NCBI GenBank assembly: GCA_013696385.1
Contig: JACCYR010000054.1
Location: 1-5,117, forward strand
Source of the DNA: Acidobacteriota bacterium
Lineage (GTDB): Bacteria; Acidobacteriota; Blastocatellia; Pyrinomonadales; Pyrinomonadaceae
DNA: 5,117 bases
Reading direction: 5' to 3'
In this document: in pieces, positions 1 to 5,117 of the stretch
Layout of the letters: every line of letters starts with the position of its first letter
Numbering within the stretch: position 1 is the stretch's first letter
Translations under genes and position numbers: made by a program
Notes under the pieces: generated by a model
Told to the model about the DNA's origin: nothing
Databases searched by the model: none
Seen by the model: only the letters and a program-made list of their open reading frames with translations

Positions 1-77
1 GGTTTTACGCTGTCACGTTCAGCAACCTCAGCAAATTCTTCGAGAGAATCGTCTTGTTTTTGACTCGAAGCGGTCAA
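1..77 (-). CDS. Possible 5' end of an unidentified gene (partial, TTG start)
   Basis: An open frame runs from a TTG at 77-75 off the left edge of the window, giving about 25 codons. The residues begin (M)TASSQKQDDSLEEFAEVAE and continue into RDSVK, a hydrophilic, acidic start that looks like a real protein N-terminus. An in-frame TAA lies at 83-81, so TTG is the only possible start seen here. No Shine-Dalgarno (SD) site precedes it; the repeat hairpin behind rpsO ends about 6 nt upstream. The gene after rpsO is often pnp, but these residues do not resemble the usual PNPase N-terminus. I cannot name a function. The real start could also lie beyond the window edge, which would leave this stretch non-coding. 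Confidence 0.3.
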   Translation of the reverse strand, partial: MTASSQKQDDSLEEFAEVAERDSVK

Positions 78-83
78 TTCTTA

Positions 84-161
84 AAGTCTAGGAAGTCTGG
101 AAGGTCTGGAAAGTCTAGGAAGTTTAAGAAACTCGCTTTTCTTCCCAGACTTCCTAGACTT
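84..161 (-). repeat. 9-nt-unit inverted-repeat hairpin behind rpsO
   Basis: The arms 84-100 and 145-161 are a perfect 17-bp inverted repeat around a 44-nt loop. The plus-strand left half is a run of 9-nt units of the type AGTCTAGGA / AGTCTGGAA, and the first 13 nt (84-96) recur at 111-123, so the single right arm could pair with either copy. In the transcript the 5' arm overlaps the rpsO stop codon (162-160). No T-run follows the stem on the minus strand, so a standard intrinsic terminator is unlikely. In E. coli the rpsO-pnp spacer carries a hairpin cut by RNase III; a similar processing or 3'-stabilising role here is inference. The sequence is closely related to the element at 3088-3169. 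Confidence 0.85.
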
Positions 162-429
162 ACCTGCGTAGTCCTAACTTCTCAATCATCGTGTGATATT
201 CGTTAATATCCTGACGCTTAAGATAATCAAGCAGTTTTCTTCGCTGCGAAACCATTTTCAATAAGCCGCGCCGCGAGTGATTGTCTTTTTTATGCACTTT
301 AAAATGCTCAGTTAATTCATTGATACGCTGTGTCAAAAGCGCAATCTGCACCTGCGACGAGCCTGTATCTTTATCATGTGTTTTATAGTCGGTAACTATA
401 TTTTCTTTTACTTCTTTTGCTGTTGCCAT
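160..429 (-). CDS. rpsO: 30S ribosomal protein S15
   Basis: The 89-residue product has exactly the usual length of bacterial S15, a helical protein of the small-subunit platform that binds the 16S rRNA three-way junction (h20-h22) early in assembly. The family signature is intact: DTGSSQ at 21-26, [13 protein letters not shown] at 31-43, [12 protein letters not shown] at 46-57, [12 protein letters not shown] at 61-72 and the terminal LGLRR. Residues aligned with the rRNA-contacting T22, G23, R35, H42, D49 and S52 of E. coli S15 are all present. The ATG at 429 is preceded in frame by a stop only 6 nt upstream, so the start is fixed. The SD is far upstream (446-453). The gene follows accC after a 118-nt spacer holding a repeat hairpin, a possible promoter and a small leader hairpin, so separate transcription and S15 autoregulation are plausible. 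Confidence 0.98.
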   Translation of the reverse strand: MATAKEVKENIVTDYKTHDKDTGSSQVQIALLTQRINELTEHFKVHKKDNHSRRGLLKMVSQRRKLLDYLKRQDINEYHTMIEKLGLRR

Positions 430-445
430 AACTTACTAAAAATAG

Positions 446-453
446 CCTCTCCT
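446..453 (-). promoter_or_regulatory. Distant Shine-Dalgarno site of rpsO
   Basis: The minus strand reads AAAAGGAGAGGC here. The AGGAG core ends about 19 nt before the rpsO ATG, and the whole purine block AGGAGAGG ends 16 nt before it, against the usual 5-10 nt. No start codon lies closer in frame, because a TAA occurs 6 nt before the ATG. The odd spacing may mean that the leader folds to bring the two together, or that the site serves a regulatory switch. Confidence 0.5.
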
Positions 454-457
454 TTTA

Positions 458-473
458 CGCAGTCGGAACCGCG
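458..473 (-). promoter_or_regulatory. UNCG-capped hairpin in the rpsO leader, possible S15 binding site
   Basis: The transcript reads CGCGGU-UCCG-ACUGCG: a 6-bp stem closed by UCCG, a UNCG-type tetraloop. Within the stem a G.U pair is followed by a G-C pair. S15 is known to recognise a GU/GC step in 16S helix 22, and several bacterial rpsO leaders copy it. The hairpin sits 4 nt upstream of the AGGAGAGG block. The stem is read directly; the S15 role is inferred. Confidence 0.4.
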
Positions 474-486
474 AAAATTTTTATTT

Positions 487-548
487 AATGATTAATGTTA
501 AATGCTAAATGCTAAATGGTCAATCGCTTTCATTTACCATTAACCATT
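487..548 (-). repeat. Heptanucleotide inverted-repeat element between accC and rpsO
   Basis: The plus strand carries 7-nt units (AATGATT, AATGTTA, AATGCTA, AATGCTA, AATGGTC), and the facing side has ATGGTTA and ATGGTAA units on the minus strand. In the transcript, arm 548-531 pairs with arm 504-487 over 18 positions, with one G.U wobble and one G.A mismatch. The 5' arm starts at the last base of the accC stop codon. The units resemble the short tandemly repeated heptanucleotides known from cyanobacterial spacers in style, not necessarily in origin. Confidence 0.75.
495..523 (-). promoter_or_regulatory. Candidate sigma-70-type promoter for rpsO
   Basis: On the minus strand TTGACC (523-518, 5 of 6 to TTGACA) is separated by 17 nt from TAACAT (500-495, 4 of 6 to TATAAT). 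A transcript starting near 487 would contain the UCCG hairpin and the SD of rpsO. The boxes lie within heptanucleotide repeat DNA, so chance matches are possible in this AT-rich stretch. Confidence 0.35.
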
Positions 549-1906
549 TACAATTTACCACTATAAGAAAATTCTTCCATAAACTTCGTTGAAAAATCAC
601 CTTTTTGAAATTTTTCATCGTTCATAATTTTGAGATGCAGCGGAATCGTGGTTTTTATTCCTTCGACGACCATCATTTCAAGCGCGCGTTTCATCCGTCC
701 GATAGCAAGTTTGCGTGTTCGTGCGTGGACAATCAGTTTTGCAATCATCGAATCATAATAAGGCGGCACAACATAGCCCGGATAAACCGCCGTGTCAACT
801 CTTACGCCCGGTCCGCCCGGAATATTGAAAGCCGTAATTTTGCCAGGGCTAGGCGTAAATTTTTCGGGGTCTTCGGCGTTGATGCGGCATTCGATTGAAT
901 GTCCGACAATTAGTAAATCGTCTTGCGTATAACCGAGTTCTTCGCCTTCGGCAATGCGGATTTGATTTCGCACAATATCGGCAAGCGTAACCATTTCCGT
1001 TACCGGATGCTCAACCTGTATCCGCGTGTTCATTTCCATAAAATAGAAACTGCCGTCTTCATCGAGCAAAAACTCAAAAGTTCCCGCGTTTGAGTAACTA
1101 ATTTCCTGACACGCTTTGACCGCAATTGCGCCCATTTTTTCACGCTGCTGTGGCGTAATAACGGGCGAAGGTGCTTCTTCCAATAATTTTTGATGTCGCC
1201 GCTGAATCGTGCATTCACGCTCGCCGAGATGAATACAATTGCCGTATTCATCAGCTAAAATCTGAATTTCAATGTGGCGCGGACGTTCGATATACTTTTC
1301 AATATAAACGCTTCCGTTCTTAAAAGCCGCGAGGGCTTCGGCTTGCGCGGTTTCAAGCTGCGCTGCTAATTCTTCTTTTTTGCGGACAATTCGCATTCCG
1401 CGTCCGCCGCCGCCAGCCGCCGCTTTGATAATTATCGGAAAACCAATTTCTTTAGCTAATTCTATTGCTTCGTCCGCGCTCTCAATCGGTTCGGGACTAC
1501 CGGGAAGAATCGGAACGCCCGCCGCTTTCATCGTCCGCCGTGCTTCGACCTTATCGCCCATCATACCAATAATGTGCGGCTTGGGACCTATGAATTTGAT
1601 ATTGCAGTCTTCGCACACTTTCGCAAAAGTTTTTGATTCCGCCAAAAATCCGTATCCCGGATGAATCGCGTCAACATTGGTAATTTCCGCCGCGCTGATG
1701 ATGGAAGGAATATTCAAATAACTCTGCGCGGATGGCGGCGCGCCGATGCAAATGGCTTCGTCGGCGTATCGGACATGAAGCGCGTCTTTGTCGGCTTCGG
1801 AATGAACGGCAACCGTGCGAATGCCCATTTCTTTGCACGTCCAGATTATCCGACAGGCAATCTCGCCGCGATTAGCGATTAAAATTTTTTTGAAACTTCG
1901 TTTCAT
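548..1906 (-). CDS. accC: Biotin carboxylase subunit of acetyl-CoA carboxylase
   Basis: The 452-residue product matches the roughly 450-residue AccC family. It carboxylates the biotin on AccB using ATP and bicarbonate, the first half-reaction of malonyl-CoA formation in the cytosol. The N-terminal domain opens with [15 protein letters not shown] (6-20) and has HPGYGFLAE (82-90). The ATP-grasp part shows K119, K161 and the glycine-rich AAAGGGGRG (162-170), then H211, [10 protein letters not shown] (231-240, K240), E278 and [12 protein letters not shown] (290-301) with E291, N293, R295, Q297 and E299. R341 lies in [11 protein letters not shown]. All catalytic positions known from E. coli AccC have counterparts. 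It ends after about 450 residues with no fused biotin domain, so it is the separate subunit rather than pyruvate or propionyl-CoA carboxylase, though a related acyl-CoA carboxylase cannot be fully excluded. The ATG directly abuts a repeat hairpin and has no SD. accB lies 88 nt upstream. Confidence 0.96.
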   Translation of the reverse strand: MKRSFKKILIANRGEIACRIIWTCKEMGIRTVAVHSEADKDALHVRYADEAICIGAPPSAQSYLNIPSIISAAEITNVDAIHPGYGFLAESKTFAKVCEDCNIKFIGPKPHIIGMMGDKVEARRTMKAAGVPILPGSPEPIESADEAIELAKEIGFPIIIKAAAGGGGRGMRIVRKKEELAAQLETAQAEALAAFKNGSVYIEKYIERPRHIEIQILADEYGNCIHLGERECTIQRRHQKLLEEAPSPVITPQQREKMGAIAVKACQEISYSNAGTFEFLLDEDGSFYFMEMNTRIQVEHPVTEMVTLADIVRNQIRIAEGEELGYTQDDLLIVGHSIECRINAEDPEKFTPSPGKITAFNIPGGPGVRVDTAVYPGYVVPPYYDSMIAKLIVHARTRKLAIGRMKRALEMMVVEGIKTTIPLHLKIMNDEKFQKGDFSTKFMEEFSYSGKL

Positions 1907-1907
1907 C

Positions 1908-1995
1908 GGTCTTTGGTCTTTGTAAAATCAATTAAAAACAAAAAGCCTTCAATCTTCGGCAAAAACCGAAGACTAAAGACCAAAAACCAAAGACC
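1908..1995 (-). repeat. Heptanucleotide inverted-repeat element between accB and accC
   Basis: In the transcript, arm 1995-1981 (GGUCUUUGGUUUUUG) pairs with arm 1922-1908 (CAAAGACCAAAGACC) over 15 positions with one U.G wobble and no mismatch. The 5' side follows 7-nt units: GGTCTTT, GGTTTTT, GGTCTTT, AGTCTTC, GGTTTTT. Inside lies a second hairpin, 1953-1959 with 1966-1972 (7 bp, 6-nt loop). The outer 5' arm begins on the last base of the accB stop codon, and the 3' arm ends 1 nt before the accC ATG, so the element fills the spacer and occupies the place of an SD. Its effect on the AccB:AccC ratio is unknown. Confidence 0.8.
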
Positions 1996-2555
1996 TATTT
2001 TCTGATTCCGAAAAGCGGCTGACCATATTCGACTGGCTGACTGTTTTCAACATAAATTTTAACGACTTCGCCCGAAACTTTCGCTTGAATTTCGTTCATC
2101 AATTTCATCGCTTCGATTATACACACCGTCGTTTCAGGCGTAACTATGCTACCGAGCTTAACATACGGTTCTTTGTCGGGCGCGGATGCACTGTAAAAAG
2201 TTCCGACAATTTCTGAAGGTATTTTATACAAATCTTCGTCAACTGCCGTTTCCGCCGATGCGGTTTCGGTTTCAACTTCGGATTTGCTTTGAACGGTTGA
2301 TATAGGCGCGTAAGGTTGAACGGCTTGAACGATTTGCGGCGCGGGATTCTTGCTCAAATGAACGCGAATATTTGCGTTTTCAAACTCAAAATCGGTAAAT
2401 CCGTGTTCGTCAACCAGGCTAGCGAGTTCATAAAGTTCATCCATATTCAGCGAAGGCTCGGACACTCGGCTCGTTTTTTTCGGTGCGGTTTTCTTACCGC
2501 TTGCGCGAGTTTGACCTCTTGTTTCTTGTTTCGCTTTTGCTGAACTTTCGCTCAT
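1995..2555 (-). CDS. accB: Biotin carboxyl carrier protein of acetyl-CoA carboxylase
   Basis: The 186-residue product (E. coli AccB has 156) carries the biotin that shuttles carboxyl groups from AccC to the AccAD carboxyltransferase. The C-terminal biotinyl domain contains the EAMKLMNEI motif with the biotin-accepting lysine at residue 151, and TFYSASAPDKEPYVKLGSIV leads into it. A flexible linker rich in Ala, Val, Glu and Thr (about 70-110) separates it from the AccB N-terminal helix MDELYELASLVDEHGFTDFE, which starts at residue 38. Before that helix is a Lys/Arg/Ser/Thr-rich tail of 37 residues. I chose the ATG at 2555 because AAGGAG (2571-2566) sits 10 nt upstream. A frame start at 2612 would overlap rplQ and has no support, and the inner ATG at 2444 has no SD. 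One base separates the rplQ stop from this ATG, so translational coupling is likely. Confidence 0.95.
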   Translation of the reverse strand: MSESSAKAKQETRGQTRASGKKTAPKKTSRVSEPSLNMDELYELASLVDEHGFTDFEFENANIRVHLSKNPAPQIVQAVQPYAPISTVQSKSEVETETASAETAVDEDLYKIPSEIVGTFYSASAPDKEPYVKLGSIVTPETTVCIIEAMKLMNEIQAKVSGEVVKIYVENSQPVEYGQPLFGIRK

Positions 2556-2556
2556 T

Positions 2557-3081
2557 TTACGTTTGCTCCTTGTGTTTTGAGACTTGGCTGGATAGTTCGC
2601 GTGTGCTGTCAACTAATTCGATAACCGCCATTTCCGCATTGTCGCCATTTCGCCGTCCAAGTCGCATTATCCGCGTATAACCACCGTTGCGGTCTTTGTA
2701 ACGCGCTCCGAGTTCACCGAAAAGACGTTGGACAGCTTTAACACCCGCCGTTCTTTCGATTTTGTCTTTCGGCTCGCCTTTTTTTCCGCGAAAACGGCTT
2801 TGTTCGGTTTTAAAATTATGGTTTCCGGCGTGGAAAAATCCCGCCGCTTGCCGACGCAGATGAACTTCCTGCACGCCTTTATCGTCGCCGCTCAAATTCT
2901 GCGCTTTCCGCGCCAATGTAATGGCTTTTTCGACAAACGGGCGAAGTTCCTTTGCTTTCGGAACGGTCGTAACAATATATTCGTTTTCCGCATTGATTAA
3001 AGAAGTTGCCATATTACGCAGCATCGAAATCCGATGCTCCGTCGTTCTTCCCAATTTACGATGTGCTTTTAAATGTCTCAT
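2557..3081 (-). CDS. rplQ: 50S ribosomal protein L17, long form
   Basis: The 174-residue product is L17 of the large subunit, located near the peptide exit tunnel. The N-terminal block [17 protein letters not shown] (1-17), LRNMATSLI (21-29) and [20 protein letters not shown] (38-57) is canonical, as is the C-terminal core [20 protein letters not shown] (115-134) with [24 protein letters not shown]. Between ITLA and the LFGELG motif lie about 39 more residues than in the 127-residue E. coli protein; the extra part (about 66-110) is basic and includes [21 protein letters not shown] short polar tail of about 15 residues follows the core. The ATG at 3081 is certain from homology but has no SD; a repeat hairpin ends 6 nt upstream. 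The stop is 1 nt before accB. Confidence 0.97.
   Translation of the reverse strand: MRHLKAHRKLGRTTEHRISMLRNMATSLINAENEYIVTTVPKAKELRPFVEKAITLARKAQNLSGDDKGVQEVHLRRQAAGFFHAGNHNFKTEQSRFRGKKGEPKDKIERTAGVKAVQRLFGELGARYKDRNGGYTRIMRLGRRNGDNAEMAVIELVDSTRELSSQVSKHKEQT
2566..2571 (-). promoter_or_regulatory. Shine-Dalgarno site of accB inside the end of rplQ
   Basis: The minus strand reads AAGGAG, with 10 nt between it and the ATG at 2555. It lies within the last codons of rplQ. It decides the accB start and marks the only tightly joined junction of the window. Confidence 0.75.
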
Positions 3082-3087
3082 ATTTTT

Positions 3088-3169
3088 AGTCTAGAAAGTC
3101 TAGAAAGTCGGAAAGTCTGGAAAGTCAGAAAGCTCATTTTCTTCCTAGACCTCCTAGACCTCCTAGACT
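3088..3169 (-). repeat. 9-nt-unit inverted-repeat hairpin between rpoA and rplQ
   Basis: The plus-strand right side is three near-identical 9-nt units (TCCTAGACC, TCCTAGACC, TCCTAGACT), facing AGTCTAGAA-type units of 8-9 nt on the left. In the minus-strand transcript, arm 3169-3148 pairs with arm 3109-3088 over 22 consecutive positions with four G.U wobbles and no mismatch. On the other strand those four would be A.C mismatches. The 5' arm starts 2 nt after the rpoA stop and the 3' arm ends 6 nt before the rplQ ATG. A 22-bp duplex could be an RNase III substrate or a translation gate; this is inference. No U-run follows, so it is not a standard terminator. Confidence 0.85.
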
Positions 3170-3171
3170 TA

Positions 3172-4188
3172 TTAACTTAAACTACGTCCGCCCGAACCCG
3201 GAATCGGATTTCCCTGTTCATCAAAATCCATCCCAAAATCGAGTCCCATTCCGTGAAGAAGATCTTTGATTTCTGTTAAAGATTTTTTACCGAAATTCTT
3301 GGTGTGAAGCATGTTGTCTTCACTTCGACGAATCAAATCACGAATCGTGCGAATGTCCGCGTTTTTCAAACAATTATAAGAACGCACGGAAAGTTCGAGT
3401 TCGTCAACCGAACGGTCAAGCAAATCGTTGCGCAGAAGCGGCGGACGCGCAATGTCTTCAAATTTGAAATCTTCTTCCTCTTCTTCAAAATTGATGAAGA
3501 TTGTCATATGGTCTTTGACGAGTTTTGCCGCGAGTCCAATTGAATCATCAGGTTTAACCGAACCGTCCGTCCAAACTTCAATCGTCAATTTATCAAATTC
3601 GGTATTTGAACCCTGCCGCGTTTTATCGACACTGTAATTGACTTTCTTAATCGGCGTATGCACTGAATCAATCGGAATATAGCCGACGGAAAGGTCTTCG
3701 TCGTTATTGAATTCGGCGGAAACATAACCGCGCCCGTTTTTCAAACGCATTTCGATATTCAAATCTCCGCTTGCACTGATAGTTGCGATATGAACGCTGT
3801 CGTCAAGAATTTCGACATCGCCGTCGGCTTCAATATTCGCGCTGGTAACTTCACCCGCACCATTTTTGCTGATGGTCAATGTTTTTGCTTCGCCGCCGTG
3901 TATTTTAAACGGAACTTGTTTAAGATTAAGAATCACATCGGTTGCATCTTCGACGACACCTTTAATTGAAGAAAATTCGTGTTCCACGCCTTCGATTTTG
4001 ACGGCGGTAATTGCCGCGCCTTCGATTGAAGACAAAAGTGCGCGTCGAAGAGAATTACCAATCGTCGTGCCAAAACCGCGTTCAAACGGCTGCGCGTAAA
4101 ATTTACCGTAGCGTTCGGTCAAAGTTTCGGATTCGACGTTCAAACGAGTCGGTATTTGAAAACCGTTCCACTGATTGTTTTGTGTCAT
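3172..4188 (-). CDS. rpoA: DNA-directed RNA polymerase subunit alpha
   Basis: The 338-residue product (E. coli 329) dimerises to start RNA polymerase assembly and contacts promoter UP elements and activators. The N-terminal assembly domain has [20 protein letters not shown] followed by LRRALLSS (27-54), with R48 and R49 matching the assembly-critical arginines, and [20 protein letters not shown] (66-85). A very acidic stretch [12 protein letters not shown] (234-245) leads through the linker to the C-terminal domain, with [15 protein letters not shown] (261-275) and [14 protein letters not shown] (298-311). R269, N272, C273, K275, G300, K302 and S303 align with E. coli R265, N268, C269, K271, G296, K298 and S299, the UP-element DNA-binding set. 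A Gly/Pro/Ser tail of about 18 residues follows. The upstream sequence holds a 22-bp hairpin and AAAAGAAT before the ATG, with no convincing SD. Confidence 0.98.
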   Translation of the reverse strand: MTQNNQWNGFQIPTRLNVESETLTERYGKFYAQPFERGFGTTIGNSLRRALLSSIEGAAITAVKIEGVEHEFSSIKGVVEDATDVILNLKQVPFKIHGGEAKTLTISKNGAGEVTSANIEADGDVEILDDSVHIATISASGDLNIEMRLKNGRGYVSAEFNNDEDLSVGYIPIDSVHTPIKKVNYSVDKTRQGSNTEFDKLTIEVWTDGSVKPDDSIGLAAKLVKDHMTIFINFEEEEEDFKFEDIARPPLLRNDLLDRSVDELELSVRSYNCLKNADIRTIRDLIRRSEDNMLHTKNFGKKSLTEIKDLLHGMGLDFGMDFDEQGNPIPGSGGRSLS

Positions 4189-4200
4189 ATTCTTTTTAAA

Positions 4201-4281
4201 AGTTGACTGAGTTTGCCGAGTTTGAGTTCATTATGAGTTAATTAACTCGGTGAACTCGGCAAACTCAGTCAACTCGGTCAA
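4201..4281 (-). repeat. 9-nt-unit inverted-repeat hairpin between rpsD and rpoA
   Basis: The arms 4201-4222 and 4253-4274 are a perfect 22-bp inverted repeat with a 30-nt loop. The right side is four 9-nt units in a row (AACTCGGTG, AACTCGGCA, AACTCAGTC, AACTCGGTC) from 4244 to 4279, beginning inside the loop. The loop also contains the 14-nt palindrome GAGTTAATTAACTC (4235-4248). The units reach the rpsD stop codon (4284-4282), and the 3' arm ends 12 nt before the rpoA ATG. The sequence differs from the AGTCTAGG-type elements but has the same layout. No T-run follows the stem. Confidence 0.85.
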
Positions 4282-4914
4282 CTATTTACTGTAAAGTTCA
4301 ACAATTAGCTGTTCGTTAATGGTTGCATCAACATCATCACGGGTTGGAAGAGCCGAAATCGAAACGCTCAAGTCCTCAGCACCAGCTGAAATCCAATTCG
4401 GACGACCACGCCCGACGGCAGTTTGCCATGCGCCTTCAACGTGAACATTTTTACCGCTCTTTTCTTTAACGCTGATAATATCGCCGACTTTCACCTGAAA
4501 AGAAGAAATATCAACTTTGCGTCCGTTGACTTCGATGTGTCCGTGATTAACGAGTTGACGTGCCTGACGGCGAGAAGTTGAAAAACCTGCGCGATAAACG
4601 ACGTTATCAAGCCGACGCTCCAGCATAAAGAGCAGATTTTCGCCCGTTACGCCTTTTTGCCGCAGAGCTTTGTCGAAATAATTGCGAAATTGTTTTTCAA
4701 GCACAAAGTAAATGCGCTTAACTTTTTGTTTTTCCCGAAGCTGCTGCCCGTAACCCGAAGGTTGTTTGCGTCTTGCCGCGCCGTGTTGTCCCGGCGGATT
4801 TGTGCCGCGTTTTTCAATCGCGCACGATGGTTTAAAACAACGGTCGCCTTTGAGAAATAATTTTCCACCTTCGCGGCGGCACAGACGGCACACCGCATCT
4901 CTATATCTAGCCAC
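4282..4914 (-). CDS. rpsD: 30S ribosomal protein S4, four-cysteine type
   Basis: The 210-residue product is S4, a primary 16S rRNA-binding protein that starts assembly of the 30S body and in several bacteria also represses its own operon. The N-terminal domain has C9, C12, C26 and C31 in the CX2C-X13-CX4C pattern of zinc-binding S4 proteins such as that of Thermus. [20 protein letters not shown] (39-58) and [18 protein letters not shown] (59-76) are typical. The S4 RNA-binding domain spans about 98-150, with [20 protein letters not shown] (99-118) and [15 protein letters not shown] (122-136). The C-terminal [10 protein letters not shown] is standard. The start is GTG at 4914, giving [17 protein letters not shown] lies 10 nt upstream. 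The stop is TAG. rpoA follows after 93 nt. Confidence 0.98.
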   Translation of the reverse strand: MARYRDAVCRLCRREGGKLFLKGDRCFKPSCAIEKRGTNPPGQHGAARRKQPSGYGQQLREKQKVKRIYFVLEKQFRNYFDKALRQKGVTGENLLFMLERRLDNVVYRAGFSTSRRQARQLVNHGHIEVNGRKVDISSFQVKVGDIISVKEKSGKNVHVEGAWQTAVGRGRPNWISAGAEDLSVSISALPTRDDVDATINEQLIVELYSK

Positions 4915-4924
4915 TTAAATTTTG

Positions 4925-4929
4925 CCTCC
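4925..4929 (-). promoter_or_regulatory. Shine-Dalgarno site of rpsD
   Basis: The minus strand reads GGAGG with 10 nt before the GTG codon at 4914. It supports the non-ATG start. The heptanucleotide repeats begin about 15 nt further upstream. Confidence 0.75.
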
Positions 4930-4941
4930 AGCCAAGTGATT

Positions 4942-5117
4942 TGCGATTTTAGATTTTAGATTTTGGATTAAAAAATCTTTCTAATCGCTTTACAAATCGC
5001 ATTGCACTAATTTTTGACGGAAAAGTTTACAGACAATTTTTAGTTGAATTATCCTTCTTCCTTTCGATAGTTTATTAAAATTTCAAAACGCAAATTTCAG
5101 ATTTCCAATCCAAAATC
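4942..5117 (-). repeat. Non-coding rpsD leader with heptanucleotide repeats and nested inverted repeats
   Basis: No gene is visible from 4915 to the right edge. The plus strand has GATTTTA, GATTTTA, GATTTTG, GATT at 4945-4969. The last 11 nt of the window (5107-5117) are the exact reverse complement of 4959-4969, so this may be a sixth repeat element cut by the window edge. Smaller inverted repeats are 4958-4964 with 4972-4978 (7 bp, 7-nt loop) and 4942-4949 with 4994-5001 (8 bp). A good -10-like GATAAT occurs on the minus strand at about 5047-5052, but I find no matching -35. S4 is a known translational repressor in other bacteria, so a regulatory leader is possible but unproven. The end of rpsK, which often precedes rpsD, is not within 203 nt. 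Confidence 0.5.

Noticed and set aside
84..161. Repeat array read as CRISPR
   Set aside because: The units are only 7-9 nt, have no unique spacers between them and face a complementary arm; no cas gene is present.
605..898. Plus-strand open frames of up to about 97 codons opposite accC, accB, rplQ, rpoA and rpsD
   Set aside because: They lie antisense to strongly conserved genes, have no SD sites or domain-like sequence, and show compositions expected of the reverse strand of real genes.
1030..1251. Short minus-strand frames inside accC (1030-1251) and rpsD (4647-4898)
   Set aside because: They are out-of-frame shadows of the conserved AccC and S4 sequences.
1945..1972. Hairpin 1953-1972 followed by a T-rich stretch on the minus strand, like an intrinsic terminator between accB and accC
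   Set aside because: The T-run starts 10 nt after the 7-bp stem rather than directly, and accC would be cut off from any visible promoter. It is better explained as the inner part of the repeat element.
2556..2612. Upstream ATG at 2612 that would make AccB 205 residues and overlap rplQ by 56 nt
   Set aside because: The extra residues are encoded by the rplQ end, and the ATG at 2555 has a well-placed AAGGAG.
4970..5106. Small peptide gene behind the purine-rich AAGGAAGAAGGA on the minus strand
   Set aside because: The only following frame is a 9-codon TTG-started peptide; no credible coding signal.

Overview
The window is a bacterial housekeeping segment with every recognisable gene on the minus strand. 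Read in the direction of transcription (high to low coordinates) the order is rpsD, rpoA, rplQ, accB, accC, rpsO, then possibly the first codons of one more gene that runs off the left edge. The first three are the end of the bacterial 'alpha' ribosomal operon (30S protein S4, RNA polymerase alpha, 50S protein L17). They are followed by the two biotin-handling subunits of acetyl-CoA carboxylase and by 30S protein S15. All six complete genes look intact and keep their key residues. I see no mobile element, CRISPR array, phage gene, tRNA or rRNA.

The host is a bacterium of moderate to low GC, with AT-rich spacers. The rpsD-rpoA-rplQ order is widespread and does not identify the phylum. The long RplQ with an internal insertion, accBC attached directly behind rplQ, and spacers built from short tandem repeats would fit an Acidobacteriota-like or another less-studied Gram-negative lineage. 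That placement is an inference with low confidence.

The striking part lies between the genes. Five of the six junctions (rpsD-rpoA, rpoA-rplQ, accB-accC, accC-rpsO and the region after rpsO) are filled by an element of about 60-90 nt. Each is made of tandem units of 7 or 9 nt facing a complementary set, so that the transcript can fold into a 15-22 bp hairpin. The 5' arm starts at or within a few bases of the stop codon of the upstream gene. In four of the five the 3' arm ends 1-12 nt before the next ATG, or close to a putative TTG start. The rpoA-rplQ hairpin has 22 pairs with no mismatch only if four G.U wobbles of the transcribed strand are counted, which points to an RNA-level structure. 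The remaining junction, rplQ-accB, has a single base between stop and start and a normal Shine-Dalgarno (SD) site inside rplQ. The three complete genes directly behind a hairpin (rpoA, rplQ, accC) show no convincing SD, whereas rpsD and accB do. rpsO has a purine-rich SD that lies unusually far from its ATG, below a small UNCG-capped hairpin that could be an S15 autoregulatory site.

Functionally the segment joins ribosome assembly (S4, L17, S15), transcription (alpha) and the first committed step of fatty-acid synthesis (AccB, AccC), all of which scale with growth rate. The carboxyltransferase subunits AccA and AccD are not in the window. No new defence or metabolic system is present; the repeat-hairpin spacers are the feature worth following up.
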